Assembly (NCBI RefSeq): GCF_037176765.1
Contig: NC_090023.1
Span: forward strand, 53,088,866 to 53,152,865
Source: Anolis sagrei
Taxonomy: Eukaryota > Chordata > Lepidosauria > Squamata > Anolidae
Direction: 5' to 3'
Length of the DNA: 64,000 bases
In this document: positions 1 through 11,935 of the stretch, piece by piece
How the letters are laid out: each line of letters starts with the position of its first letter
How positions within the stretch are numbered: position 1 is the stretch's first letter
Notes under the pieces: generated by a model
The model's input: the letters and a program-made list of their open reading frames with translations, nothing else
The model's database searches: none
Told to the model about the DNA's origin: nothing
Translations under genes and position numbers: made by a program

Positions 1-105
1 AATAGCTGCCTTGTTTCATGGCTCCAAGGCTAATAATGTACACAGCAAATTAAATTTTGTGGCCCTGAAAATTAACCTCCTTCTTTCTTACCTTTTGTCC
101 CACAG

Positions 106-356
106 GCTCCTCTCTGCAATCGGTCATCTGCTCCAATGACTCCCTCTTCTACTTCGTATTCTTTTATCCCTTCCCTATCTTTGGCATCCTCCTCATCACC
201 ATCCTGCTGGTGCGTTTCAAAAGCAGAAACTCCAGCAAGAACTCGGAAGGCAAGAACGGGGCGCCCTTGCTGTGGATCAAAGAGCCACACTTAAACTACT
301 CGCCCACTTGCCTGGAGCCTCCTGTTCTCAGCATCCACCCGGGGACTATAGATTAA
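106..356 (+). CDS. C-terminal exon of an unidentified single-pass membrane protein
   Basis: A pyrimidine-rich tract ending in CACAG at 101-105 is a good splice acceptor. The exon opens in phase 1 (split codon at 106-107) and reads 82 further residues to TAA at 354-356. Visible parts are a short extracellular stalk with an NDS glycosylation sequon, a strongly hydrophobic segment of about 20 residues (FVFFYPFPIFGILLITILLV), a basic stop-transfer RFKSR and a cytoplasmic tail of about 48 residues ending in HPGTID. Third codon positions are mostly C or G, as expected for a real coding exon. A phase-1 start is usual in immunoglobulin-superfamily genes, so a type I receptor is plausible. I do not recognise the family. 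In mammals the neighbours on this side of ADPRH are PLA1A and POPDC2, and neither ends like this. The upstream exons lie outside the window. Confidence 0.7.
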
Positions 357-2235
357 GCGCAGGAGATGTCGAAAATGAGGTGATGATGCACCTGGAACCC
401 AAAGGAAGTGTGTTTTGTTGTCCTTTGTATTCAGCATCTGTACTTTGGATCCCAGCTCAGCTCCACAGTGGGGTTCCTCTCACCTTTTGAAACTAGAGGA
501 ACTTAAGCACCCCAAAATGCCTGTGAAGACCCAACAAAATTGCTGAGAGGGGTGTAAGGTTCATGTTGTTCACTGTATATAGTGGGTTTTCTTATCGGAT
601 CCCTCGCAAACCATGGGTTCTCTTCATTTGCCCTTTGGACTGTAATTCTGTTGCTCAAAGGTGTATTCTTGTATTATGCTGAGGACAATCCCCAGAGTGT
701 ACTGATTTTGATGGGCCTCCAGTTGTGCCAAAGTGGGGCACACAAAAGAGTTTGAATAAGTTTGTTTTTGATTAGTTGAGCTCGGCTTGACAACGGTTGG
801 TACTAGAAAAGAGTCAGAAAGAATTGGACTGCTTGCCTGCTGATTTGAAGGAAATCGAACCCGAACCACTACCTGCCAAGCACGAAGTGGTTGACATTTT
901 TAGCCAAGTTACATAGCAACCCTGCAGCTTCCAGCTTTTTCTTGTTTTGAAGACTCGCAAGTGCAAAAAGGTTGGCTTTGCTCTTTCAGAAAGCTTGGCT
1001 TTGCCTTTGGCTTCTTGGCTACATTGTCTGAGCTTTGACAGTCTGACAAAAGCCTGTATGGGTCAAAGAGGCAGGAAATTCTAGCCTTGAAGCCCCAACT
1101 CATCATTGCTGCCTATACAATTATCTTTCCCTAAAACATCATATGGTTTTCCTCTTGCATTTCATTAAACCATACTCCCCAACTTTGGAGAGACTGCAGG
1201 GACAAAAACCTGCGCACCTGATTCTGAAAACATTTGGATTGACCAAATCCGTGATTTAGGAAGTGGGGAGAGGAAGACGACCTTGTTGTATGGCGAATGG
1301 CTGTGTAAGGTTACTAGGATGTTGTAACACAGGGCTGAGAATGTGTGGATGTACTAACTTTGGTTTCACGCCATCTTCCTGTTCGATTGCGCCAACTTTT
1401 CTAAGGAAGCGACATCCCAGGCAAGAGAGCATCTGAATGGGTTTCTCTTCCTTCCTGTTTCATGCGTGTGCCATTTTGTTACTTCCCGTTTAATTTTCCA
1501 GGTACAGTGCTCTTCACTTTCACCCACTTTGCCCCCATTCAACACAGCCCTGCAAAAACGTAAGTGGACACGTTGGGGCCAAAATGGCTGTTCTTTCTGT
1601 GAAAGACAAGGAGTTCCCAAAATCGGGGCTCAGTTCAGGGTGAGTGCCTACTTTCCACCAAAGGAAGCCAACTGCTTTCTCCTGCTGCACAGGAAGTGCT
1701 TGCGATACCTGATGGACTGACTCCGACACTCCTGATCCTAGCTGCTGGCAAAGGCAAATATATTTTCTAGAAAATTAACTGTTCACGGTCTTCCTAAAAG
1801 TCTTCCTGGTACAGCTTGTGATTACCTTTTTCATAAAATGGTTGGCTCTTCTGGAGGGGACTGGGGATGTCAGCCATACATGCCAGCGTATTCTGCTGCC
1901 TGGGCAAGAGAGGGTGGGCAGTAAGTGGAAGTGGCAACAGAGCAGACTCTTCCCAAAGAGTAAAACATGGTTACAGGTAGCTTTGCCCCTGTTTGGAGCA
2001 CTCTGGAGATGAAACACATTACCTTAATCAATGGTGCTTTATAAGTGGCAAAAGTCCATGCAGAAGTTGTTTTGTTTTGTTTTGTTAATCGATATGCTCT
2101 GCCAGGAGAAGGATGTGCATGTTCAACTCATTCACTCTAGGGCTCAATTCATTGTATTTACGGTTTTAAAAAAAACATCTCCTTTCCCCATAAAGGATGA
2201 TTTTGTAGCATTCCAATAAAGCATCCAGAATGTAC
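357..2235 (+). other. 3' UTR of the left-edge membrane protein gene
   Basis: The sequence after the stop is unique-looking and free of recognisable repeats. It ends with a canonical AATAAA at 2215-2220, so cleavage would fall at about 2230-2240. Several small open frames lie here on both strands, but none shows homology or splice context. The extent is inferred from the poly(A) signal; an earlier end cannot be excluded. Confidence 0.5.
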
Positions 2236-2386
2236 CCTGGACCAAATCTGCCTCCACCAACTGTTATTCCTAGATTTGTGAAATTTGTAGACACACACAC
2301 TTTCATCCCCCTGCCCGCCTGTGCAATGTATTCAAGAGAACAAATGGGAAAATCTAAGCAAAGAAGAAGAAAAAAGATTTCTAGCA

Positions 2387-3364
2387 CAGTGCCACCCCTT
2401 AATACAGTTCTTCATGTTATGGTGACCCCCAAACATAAAATGATTTTTGTTGCTACTTCACAGCTGTAATTTTGCTACTGTTATGAATCATAATGAAAAT
2501 ATCCGATATGCAAGATGTATTTTCATTCACTGGATCAAATTTGGCACAAATACCTGATACGCCCACATTTGAATACTGGTGGGGATAGGAGGGGATTGAT
2601 TTTGTCATTTGAGAACTGTAGTTGCTGGGATTTATAGTTCACCTACAATCAAAGAGCATTATGAACTCCACCAATGATGGAATTGAACTAATCTTGGGAC
2701 ACAGAACTCCTATGACCAAAAAAAAAAAAAAAATCTGGAAGGGTTTGGAGGGCTTTGACCTTGGGTTTTGGAGTTGTAGTTCACCTACAGCCAGAGAACA
2801 CTCTGGACTCAAACATTGATGGATCTGGACCAAACTTGGCAAGAATCCTCAATATGCCCAAATGTGAACACTGGTGGAGTCTGGGGCTTAACATTTGGGA
2901 GTTGTAATTGCTGGGATTCATAACTCACAAAGAGCACTCTGAACTCCACCAACGATGGAATTGAACCAAACTTGGCACACAGAACTCCCATGACCAACAG
3001 AAAATACTGGAAGGGTTTGGTGGGCACTGACCTTGAGTTTTTGGAGTTGTAGTTCACCTACATTCAGAGAGCACTGTGGACTCAAACAATGATAGATCTG
3101 GACCAAACTTGGCACAAATTTCAATGTGCCCAAATGTGAACACTTGTGGAGTTTGGGGAAAATAGACCTTGTCATTTGGTAGTTGTAGTTGCTGGGATTT
3201 ATAGTTCACCTACAAAGATCATTCTGAACCCTACCAACAATAGATTTCCCACACAGAACCCCCATGACCAACAGAAAATACTGTGTTTTATGATGATCTT
3301 TGGCAGCCTCTCTAACACCCCCTCATGACACCCCCCCCCCCCCCCCCCAGGTTGAGAGACACTG
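2387..3364 (+). mobile_element. Non-autonomous hAT-like element, family A
   Basis: The right end reads GGTTGAGAGACACTG, close to the AACCTTCCTAAC/GGTTGAGAAACACTG-type ends of Charlie/URR1/SPIN-like hATs. The left part has the ATGTTATGGTGACCCCCAA block that is also found, inverted, at 29561-30272. The interior is a set of degenerate internal repeats built on 'accaaacttggcacacagaa' and 'agttgtagttcacctaca'. A run of 18 C lies at 3330-3349. Flanks TTCTAGCA and CTCTAGGG are a weak 8-bp duplication, so the copy is old. The open frames inside are artefacts. Confidence 0.7.
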
Positions 3365-4735
3365 CTCTAGGGTGTGGTATTGCTTTTGGGTGAGAGCTAT
3401 AATTTGGTCCAGCTTTTTAAAAGGAAACTAGCCAGCATGACAAAACCCTAAAGGACATAGCAGGCATTCCCTCTCTTTTTGCATTGGAAATCTGTTGAAC
3501 TGACCTAATAGCATCACTGCTTGTCCATATGATCCTTCAAAGTTCCTTCTAGTTATGGAAAGCTGTCCCACAGCTACCTCTAGTGGTGAATATTTCCAGT
3601 TGCTGCCTATGGATTCTTGGAAAGCACCCAGAAGTCTATCCAAACTAGTAAACAAAAATGGATGGATTGTCCCTTAAGCAGCACTGATGCTTGTATGGAT
3701 TGCCTTGCAAATTCCTTGTTCTAGTGAGCTGCCAAGCTGCTGCCCAGTTTGAGCCAGCATTTCTTCTTAAAGGGTGGACAATGCATGTAAGAAGCTTTAA
3801 CAAAGCTTTCAGGATAACTTTTTTCCTTTCCCAGGAAAATGGGATCAAACAGCATTTGCATGTGAGAAGACAGTTTTATAATAATAATAATAATAATCTT
3901 TGTATCATTTTGCACTAAATGTTTTATACAACACGCACAAGAGCTGTAGTAAACTGTGTTGAAATGGTGACTTAATGGACCTGTGTTGTTGGCTTTAAGG
4001 CTCATCTCCCCCCAACTCTCTATTGATGTGACCCAGCCGGCAACAGATGACTCCCTTCAAGGGTTGTGGTGTCAGATGACATGTGCAACTGTAGCAAACC
4101 CTGCAGCTCTTGCTTTAGTCATGCACTTGGCACACAGGCAGCATATGGGAGTGATTACACTCAAAGTGTGAATGAACAGCTGTTGCCGGCATTGCCAGTG
4201 CCAGCACTTGGACCAATGCCGGTTCCCAAGCACTGCCAAGTGGCCTGAGATGAGCCACCTGTAGTACAAGAGGACGGATTTCACCGGCCACTTCCCACAT
4301 TGGGCTGAATGCTCAGAACTCAGATTAGAAGCTCTCAGAAGGATTTAAAAGAACCACATCCCCTTAAAGCAGGGGTGGGAATCCTGCAGCCCTTCAAACA
4401 TTGTCCGATAGAAACTCCCAATATAGCTCACTATTGGAGAGGGCTGCTAGGAATTACAGGCCTATCTGGATGGCTACATGATTCCCTGATGTAAGTCAAG
4501 GGTGGATGACATATAGCCCTCCAGCCGCACAATTACTTGTACAATTTCACTGTAACTCTTGGAGTTCTTCGCTCTTGAGTGCACTGTGAGTTGCAGACCA
4601 ACATATTTGGAGGAACGTATTTGCATATCCCTAACCAAAGCAAATTGTCACTTCATGTACATGGTTTGCTATACTTAGCAATTTTTCTAAGCTTGGGAAA
4701 AGTTCCTTTTTGGCCTACAACTTCCAGAATTCTCC
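3365..4735. other. Intergenic stretch without recognised genes
   Basis: A short (TAA)n run sits at about 3878-3897. A fragment at about 4370-4480 with 'gcaggggtgggaatcctgcagccc' and 'gggctgctaggaattacaggcc' looks like an old palindromic MITE. I see nothing else. Confidence 0.4.
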
Positions 4736-4738
4736 ATC

Positions 4739-5026
4739 ATATAATAATAATAAAATAATAATAATAATAATAACAACAACAAACAACCATCAGTGCAGGT
4801 GGTCCCGGTAGTCATTGGCGCACTGGGTGCCATGCCAAAAGATCTCAATCGGCATTTGGAAACAATAAACATCAACAAAATCACGATCTGTCAACTGCAA
4901 AATGCCACCTGACTTGGATCTGTGTGCATCATTCAAAAATACGTCACACAGTCTTGGTAAGTGTTCCCCTTGATATTGTGGGATACGAAATCCAGCATAT
5001 GACATACTGTGTTTTTGTGTCAGTAA

Positions 5027-5062
<36 letters not shown>
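4739..5062 (+). mobile_element. R4-clade LINE 3' end, diverged copy, with (TAA)n tail
   Basis: After a (TAA)n run at 4739-4780, the sequence encodes on the + strand a piece like VVPVVIGALGAMPKDL, the C-terminal part of the R4 LINE protein seen more completely at 58240-59289. It ends in (TAA)n at 5026-5062. It is strongly 5'-truncated, as LINE copies usually are. Confidence 0.7.
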
Positions 5063-5063
<1 letters not shown>

Positions 5064-5690
5064 GAATTTGAAGTTTTAACTGCAAAGATTGGCACAAGCC
5101 AGTAAAGGTGGTCCCAGTGGTGATCAGCACACTGGGTGCAGTGCCTAAAGACCTTGGCCTCCACTTAAAATCAATAGGCACTGAGAAAATTACCATCCGT
5201 TAGCTGCAAAAAAAACCACCCTACTCAGATCTGCACGCATTATTTGCTGATACATCTCATAGTCCTAGACACTTGGCAAGTGTCTTGACGTGTGATCCAA
5301 TACAACAACCAACATAGTGATCTTGTTTGCTGTGTACTAATCTTATTTATCAAATAATAGGATTTAAAGATCGAACTGCAAAGATTCTGGCACAAGGCAG
5401 TAAAGGTGGTCCCAGTGGTGATTGGCACACTTGGTGCAGTGCCTAAAGACCTTGGCCAGCACTTGAAAACAATTGGTGCTTACAAAATTACCATCTGTCA
5501 GCTGCAAAAGATCACCCTACTGAGAACTGCACACATTATTCGCCGATACATCACATAGTCCTTGGGACGTGTCCAACATGTGATCCAATACAACAGCCAG
5601 CATAGTGATCTTGTTTGCCGTGTACTAATCCTGTTGTGTATCGAATAATAATAATAATAATAATAATAGTAATAGTAATATAATAATAGC
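5063..5690 (+). mobile_element. Two further R4-clade LINE 3' ends in tandem
   Basis: Two related segments (about 5063-5355 and 5356-5660) each carry 'ggtggtcccagtggtgat' followed by the conserved tail 'tgatccaatacaacagcc...gatcttgttt'. The second ends in (TAA)n at 5645-5690. Both match the 3' end of the copy at 58240-59289. Three 3'-terminal R4 pieces in a row separated by TAA runs suggest repeated insertion into older microsatellite tails. Confidence 0.75.
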
Positions 5691-5693
5691 AAT

Positions 5694-6002
5694 AATTTAT
5701 ACCCCACCTCCTCTCCCTGAAGGGACTTGGGTCAGCTTACAACAAGTGATAATGCAAAAATATAAGCAATACATGATAAACAACAATAACAAAACACTTC
5801 TTTAGTACAATTTAAAATACCATAAGTAGTACTAAAACAGATTTAAAGCTATTTGTCATTTTAAAGCAATATAATTATGTATCAGCAATTAGCCAGCGAT
5901 TCCCATTGTCAAACTATCCAGCAGTTATAATAAATGATCTCATGGTAATTCCAATTCCTGTCTAATAGTTTCCAATAAAAGCTGGTTATTCAGTCAGACC
6001 AA
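5694..6002 (-). mobile_element. LINE/SINE 3' tail fragment, old
   Basis: The segment 'tttataccccacctcctctccctgaagg' is the reverse complement of the usual squamate tail 'agggcggggtataaataa'. The rest to 6002 is AT-rich without recognisable features. Confidence 0.45.
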
Positions 6003-6265
6003 TTTTATTATTTATTTATTTACAGCCTTTTAATCCCGCCCTTCTCAACCCCCAGAGGGGGACTCAGAGTGGAGGTAAAGTAGACCAAGTAGAAAAGTCT
6101 CTGGTTTTAGCTGAACAAGTTCATTGGGAGAGATGTGGTCACATAAATAGGCAGGACCCGAGCCGTATAGAGCTTTATAGGTAATAACCTGTACTTTGAA
6201 TTGGGCCTGGTAGCAAACTGGTAGCCAATGGAGCTGCTTTAAGAGGGGGTCTTATGTTCCCTACA
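6003..6265 (-). mobile_element. CR1/L2-like LINE fragment
   Basis: The fragment starts with (TTTA)n and 'cccgcccttctcaaccccc', the reversed LINE tail. It continues with the block 'tgaattgggcctggtagcaaactgg', which belongs to the same LINE group. It is truncated on both sides. Confidence 0.55.
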
Positions 6266-7022
6266 ACCTGCCCCTGTAAGCAGTAGTGCAAAACTTTTCC
6301 CAGCTTCTGGGCGGGTCATTTTTTTAATAGCAAGGAACAAACTTCTCCTGGTTAAGAAGATGCAACCTGCAAATTCAATCCTACCAGATTGCTCCAAACT
6401 CACAGACCCCCTAAAGAAATATGAAATATAAAAGGTTGAATTATCAAAACTTAAAACTAAATGCTTAAGACTATAGTAGATTAGCTCTAAATTACAGCTC
6501 TTACAGATGAGCATGAAATCCAAGAGAGCAAGCATATAAATAAATTTAACAAAAGTCAAATGCAAGGTCCATGGGTCACCATGTCATTTTATGTGGCCCA
6601 CAAGGCTTTCAATGTCAGGGCAACATAAGTTACATTTATAGTCCTACAATTTCCATCTGGTTAATGTGAGACACCCCTGGTTTAAGACAATTCAACAAGT
6701 TAGCAATCCGTAAAACAAAATAAATGGTTATTATGAGTCAAAGCCATCAACAAATGGTATTTCCACTCCAACTGGGTTCAAATGCTGCTAATACTCAAAC
6801 TTTTTTGTTGATTTGAGAGTCATTCTTGGAAGTTAAAATTCTGAACCTACAGTTAAATGTTCTGAGAAATCCTCAGTAGAGGCATCAAAAAAGACGTTTG
6901 GCTTTCATTCTCATTTTGAGTTACAAATACTACATGGGAGAAGCATGTACATATGAACAGCCCTTCTCAATGTGACAAAATTCTGTATCCTTGCCTTTGG
7001 GTGTTTTTTGCTCAATGTAAGC
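6266..7022. other. Intergenic stretch without recognised features
   Basis: AT-rich DNA between ADPRH and the left-edge gene. The 108-residue minus-strand open frame at 6239-6565 has no recognisable family or codon bias. I see nothing else. Confidence 0.4.
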
Positions 7023-7033
7023 ATTTGCAGACT

Positions 7034-7299
7034 TTTTTTGTGTCAGGAATGACTTGGGAAGCTGCAAGTCACTTCTGGTGTGAGAGAATCGGCCATCTGC
7101 AAGGACATTGCCAGGGGGACGCCCAGATGTTTTGATGTTTTACCATCCTTGTGGGAGGCTTCGCTCATGTCCCCGCATGGCGAGCTGGAGCTGACAGAGG
7201 GAGCTCATCCACACTCTCCCTGGATTCGAAACTCCGACTTGGCGATCTTCAGTCCTACTGGCACAAGGGGTTTAATCCATTGTGCCACCGGGGGCGCCT
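7034..7299 (-). mobile_element. tRNA-derived SINE with 11-bp target duplication
   Basis: The element is inverted: poly-T at the left, then 'ccatctgcaaggacattgcc' and 'ctcatgtccccgcatgg', and at the right the tRNA-like head ending in 'cattgtgccaccggggg'. ATTTGCAGACT at 7023-7033 is repeated exactly at 7300-7310, which fixes the boundaries and implies a fairly young insertion. The same family lies at 20068-20308 and 61117-61344. Confidence 0.88.
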
Positions 7300-7616
7300 A
7301 TTTGCAGACTGAACAATGTTTACATAAATGCAAAATAAAAAAGAGTGCTAGAATACAGTAGCTGGGATTTATACTGTCCTCAGACACCACTTGTTGCCTG
7401 TAAAGGGAAGACTCTTGTCAGTGAGGGTACATCTGAATATAAAACTAATGTTTTAAGAAGCATAGAAATATTACTAAAGCTCTCATTTTTACAATACTTA
7501 AAGCTAAAGCCCACAAGTTGTTGTTGTTGTTGTTGTTGGGGGGATCAATGTTTTCCTCTAGCAAACTTTGACATACTACCCACACTTAGAACATCAACTC
7601 ACACTGAAGTATCACA

Positions 7617-8016
7617 TCACTGTTCTGCAATTAAGCTAAGGTGATAGAGTTCCCTAGCAACTTTCTCCAATCGATTTCGATATTCAATGTTCTTATAGTT
7701 GCTTGCATTGACCCCTTTGTAGCCGTACATTGCCCCCCACCAACAGGCAGCTATGACTGCAGTAGAATCGCTGTCCCCTCCATGGAAGAAGCCCCTAAGT
7801 GCTAACTCAGTCCAGTCAGGAGAGCCAAGGAAGGCATCATAAGCAATCATTGGAGCATCGTGCCCACTGCTGCCTCCCCATCCAGAGTAACTCAAGGACT
7901 TGTAAAACTCATCCCTTTCTTTCACACCATAAATTTCAGGGAAGGAAGGAGGGGACTTCCCATCTGAAATGCCTCTGGTTTCCAGGTACTTGCTCCACTG
8001 GTCTTCAAAGTAACTC
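7617..8016 (-). CDS. ADPRH: ADP-ribosylarginine hydrolase, last coding exon (exon 3 of 3 coding)
   Basis: On the minus strand the acceptor TTTTCTAG precedes 8016, whose G completes the split Trp codon begun at 9938-9937. The exon encodes residues 226-357 and ends at TGA 7619-7617. It holds the most conserved parts of the family: [19 protein letters not shown] and [15 protein letters not shown]. Asp306 and Asp308 correspond to human Asp302 and Asp304, ligands of the second metal of the di-magnesium (or manganese) site. The C-terminal tail (HLSLIAEQ) differs from the mammalian one and is poorly conserved in the family. The enzyme removes ADP-ribose from arginine on mono-ADP-ribosylated proteins in the cytosol. 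I did not find a convincing poly(A) signal downstream. Confidence 0.95.
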
Positions 8017-9788
8017 CTAGAAAACAAAACAAAAACAAGGTTTCTCTCTTAAGATCCTAAATCAGAAACAAACAGACCAAAAATAAGCGAGAAGTTTTCG
8101 CATGCCCATCTAGGGCTTACCATTAAAATGGATTGTAATATATATGGTACTTAAGTGTCAGGGCCATAGCCAGAAAAAAATTCAGGGGGGGAGGCTGAAA
8201 CTTCTTTTTTTTTTTTTTTTAGCAAATCATGAAGAGTAGTTCCATAACACAAAATAATTTAAATAGTATGGTTCATTCTATATTTCTATATAGACTTGAT
8301 TAAATACATTTTCTATTTTAGTTACAAAGTTTCAAGTCTTAAAATAAGTGAAAATGACAGTTGATAGTTACAAAACAATACCACAATGTGTGTTGGAAGC
8401 ACTTGAAAACTGTATCAATACACTTTGACTGAAATCAGGCTGCATTGATAAACTGGTGGACATTCAAGTGTGCAAGCCCAGTCAATCTTTCTTGCCCCAT
8501 TGGGCTTCTTATGTATGTTTTCAAATGTTTAAGAGTTGGAAACGACCTATATATAGGCATAGCAATAAAAACCCTACTATCTGGAAAAGGGGAGCAAGGA
8601 GGAAAGGCCTAATTCCCCCATTAGGAACCTGCCTCCTACCTCATGCTAAAGTAAAGAGCACAGCAGGGGGGCAGAGCAGCCTTAAATAGCCTGCAGCCCG
8701 GCCCTTGGCAACCACCCCCAGCAAGTCTGGTCTCCTTCATGGGGGGCTTCAAATCCCTCCCATGCCTTAGGGTTTGCCTGCCAGTTATGAGCAGGCCAAC
8801 TTGATTGTTTCTACTATATCGGCTATTGCTGCAAATAATGACAGTGTGAATGGTCAAAATTTGCTTCAGATAGTGCTTGCAGTTTGGGAGGGACTTGTTT
8901 AATTTTTGTTTCTCATAGACTTTGCATGGGGATTTGGTTAACCAGTTAAAATTAATGAGCAAACCCCTAACCCCCACCCCCACCCCTCCATCCCTATTTA
9001 GTGTGAAAAACAGACCTAATGTGAGCAAAGGATAGCATTTCCAAGCTCTCAGATATAAAACATACATCTGCAGACATCAACAGCTGCTCTCTGTTGCAGA
9101 CCATATTCCTTGATTCTGGTGTTTGGGGGTAGGAGACGTCTATGAACTTCCCCATTATTCAAGCACTACTCCTCACTCTCTGTAGTTATTCAACTTCATG
9201 TCTGTACCTATTCTAATATCGGAGAATCTTCAAAACAAGAATAAGCAGCTTCAAGTGTCTGCAGCCCCATTTCTGCACCACAATCCACAAGTTACATGTC
9301 TCCCTAAATTGTTTTCCAAAAATGGAAAGTGACTGGGAACTCTGTTTTTAAATAGTCTCTCTCCCAAAACATGTTGTACAGAGCAAGACCTTCTGCCTTG
9401 TTTGCCTGCATTCTCCACCAAACCACCCACTGAGAGCGGATGAAAAATAAAGTAGTTGTTGTTAATGTTATTATTATTATATACATAACAAGATTAGTAG
9501 ACAGCAAACAAGATCACTATGCTAGCTTTTGTATTTGACCACACATTGGACACTTCCGATATCTAGGACTGTGTGAAGTTTCGGTGAACAATACGTACAG
9601 ATCCAAGTAGGGTGGCCTTTTGCAGCTGACAGATGGCAATTCTGTCCGTGCCAATTGTTTTTAAGTGCAGGTCAAGGTCTTTAGGCACTGCACCCAGTGT
9701 GCCGATCACCACTAGGACCACCTTTACTTGCTTGTACCACAGTCTTAGCAGTTCTATCTTTAAATCCTCACATTGTGTAAGCTTTTCC

Positions 9789-9830
<42 letters not shown>

Positions 9831-9936
9831 GAATAGGGACTTCTGGAGTCCCACAGGAACAATGATTCCTTTTTTTTTAATAGATGATCTTTTCCCCTGG
9901 TAGGTAGAAAATCCCTCTATCACTGCAAATGCTCAC
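8017..9936 (-). other. ADPRH: ADPRH intron between coding exons 2 and 3
   Basis: Donor GTGAGC at 9936-9931 and acceptor TTCTAG at 8022-8017. The intron contains the R4 LINE at 9429-9832 and, at about 8157-8220, a short piece with 'cagggccatagccagaa' and 'ttcaggggggg' resembling the end of the G-rich element at 24463-24758. The 143-residue open frame at 8636-9067 spans intronic DNA and shows no family. Confidence 0.85.
9429..9832 (-). mobile_element. R4-clade LINE 3' end with microsatellite tail
   Basis: The reverse complement carries the same 3'-terminal block as 58870-59289 (PVKVVLVVIGTLGAVPKDL-type product) and its tail. ATT repeats flank it at both ends: about 9460-9480 (the tail) and 9789-9829, where a long uninterrupted (ATT)n suggests an older tail as target. 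Confidence 0.75.
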
Positions 9937-10297
9937 CAATGCTTCAGGTTCTCCTCCACATAGGAGTCTGACTTCTGGATATAGGCTTTCGCTTTTGGCA
10001 GCACGTCCATCAGCCCTCTCCCCCACTCATGGGCTGGCTTGCGATTCACTGCATAAGATGTGAAGAGAGCAGCCGCCAGGGATCCGAGGTATCCAGTCGG
10101 ATGATGGTGAGTCATTCGTCCACTTTCTATACTGACTGCAATCAAGGTTTCCAGCTGTTCCGGGTGACGAAACCTCAGCCCAATGCACATGGAGCGCATG
10201 GCTGCTCCACACCCTCCTCCTTGTTTGGTAAAGTTAGCTATCCAACTAGATGGGTTATCTGGATCCAGATTCCCTGCATGTTCCATGCAGGTACCTC
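9937..10297 (-). CDS. ADPRH: ADP-ribosylarginine hydrolase, coding exon 2 of 3
   Basis: Acceptor TTTATTATAG precedes 10297. The first two bases complete a Gly codon begun at 18376, giving MCGRSPGGTC across the junction, as in mammalian ADPRH (GRAPGG). The exon encodes residues 105-224 plus two bases of Trp225. Conserved blocks are [17 protein letters not shown] and [18 protein letters not shown], which belong to the all-helical ADP-ribosylhydrolase fold and line the active site. The exon ends AAGCATTG before GTGAGC; the last codon is read with the G at 8016. Length and phase match the mammalian gene. Confidence 0.95.
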
Positions 10298-11935
10298 CTA
10301 TAATAAATGGAAGAGGTTTAAGTTGTTGTTGACATTTTTTCAAGAGCATGTTTACTGATCACAGCCATACAGCACCAGTCTTCCACTGGCAAAATAATTC
10401 TGTGTTATCATATTCCAAACTCCCTTTTTTTCATGACAACCAGCGACCAAATAAAACTTGTAGAACTTTCTTGTATTCTATCATCGTAACCAGCAAAACC
10501 TTTAAAACATATCAAGAAGTAGCAATAAAGACACATACTTAAAACATAAACAATGCAATAAAAGTCTCACGTCAACATGTATACAATGTATTAAACAGTT
10601 GTTCCAAATATCCTAGAAAGGAAGTTGGTTTTAGTTATAGTAAAGGCACCCAAGGATACCTTGGTGCCAACATAGAAATGCTCATGATCTAAGGAATCTC
10701 TTGCATATTATATAAGGTGATTGAAACTGAAGTAAAACCTCTGAAGTACAATTCAACGAATGGAAGAGCAGGTGGGGGAGGAGCTACCTGCCACTGATGA
10801 AAGTACTTTAAGCTACAAATATTGCAGAGTAATTTGCTTAACTAAATGGCACCTCATATGACTCCAAGTATTGCGAGGGGTAGGGACAATGTGGGAAGAC
10901 GACTGTGAGGATTCCTCCCGGCAAGGGCTTCCTTGAGAAATCTCACTGGCTACCTTTGGAAAATGAATGCATGAAAAGATGTGTCCATACTCAGGGCCAA
11001 AAAGTCTCCATGGTTTTCATATGCCATCATCACATGCCAATCTTGAAAGTGATTCTCTCTCATAGCACATGTTGTGTTTCTATGCATTGGTCTATTGCCG
11101 CTTTCAATAAAGGTAGTCACAACGCACCAAGAAAGTGCTGCTGCAGTATGTAAACATTTGAAAGTATTAGTTGGAAGCATACTATAAAGCAAGTGAATTG
11201 GATATTATGCTCATCACTTCAGCACAACCAATGGATTCATACATTCTGGCTAGATTACCTAATGAGATAAGGCTTGAATAACTATTCTTAAAGGAATACA
11301 CAAAATCCATCCACTTTTATACTTCTCTAGGGCACTACATTTGCTTCTGGTTTCTTTTTCAAGATATACTACCAACAGACATGCATAAACACAAAGTACA
11401 CTGAACCCAAACAACAACCGCAAGTCTGTTTCTTCTTGAAAATGTAGGCGGACACTTAAGTATAATACATGCGAAAGTATCATCATGATTCTATATGTTC
11501 TTTCAACAATCTGTATTCAAGTGAGTCCTAGTTCCATGGAATTAACAACTACTGCACTGAAAATGGAAAAGGGGATTCCCCAGTTTACACAGTATAACCT
11601 CAGCCTTAACCATCAAACTCCAATAGGTCACATTTTCCACTCGACACCTAATTGCAGTTTCTCTGAAACAAATTTGTTTAGAAAACTAAAACTAAAACTT
11701 TTTCTCGGCTGACAGCAATGGTGTTGGTATGCTGTCTTTTCTAACCCCTATCTCCTCACTTCAGTGAAAACTCCAAGAAAGAGGCAGCATAAGGGGAAGT
11801 GTAAGTACATTCATGAGGGCCCTTTCTGCACTGGAGTCCATTAGCACAGTTCAGGCATTACTGACCTGCATGTGCTGGAAAAAGCAGTTAATGCACATCT
11901 ACTGAAGTGTATTGTATTCACAAACTTTAAAATTA

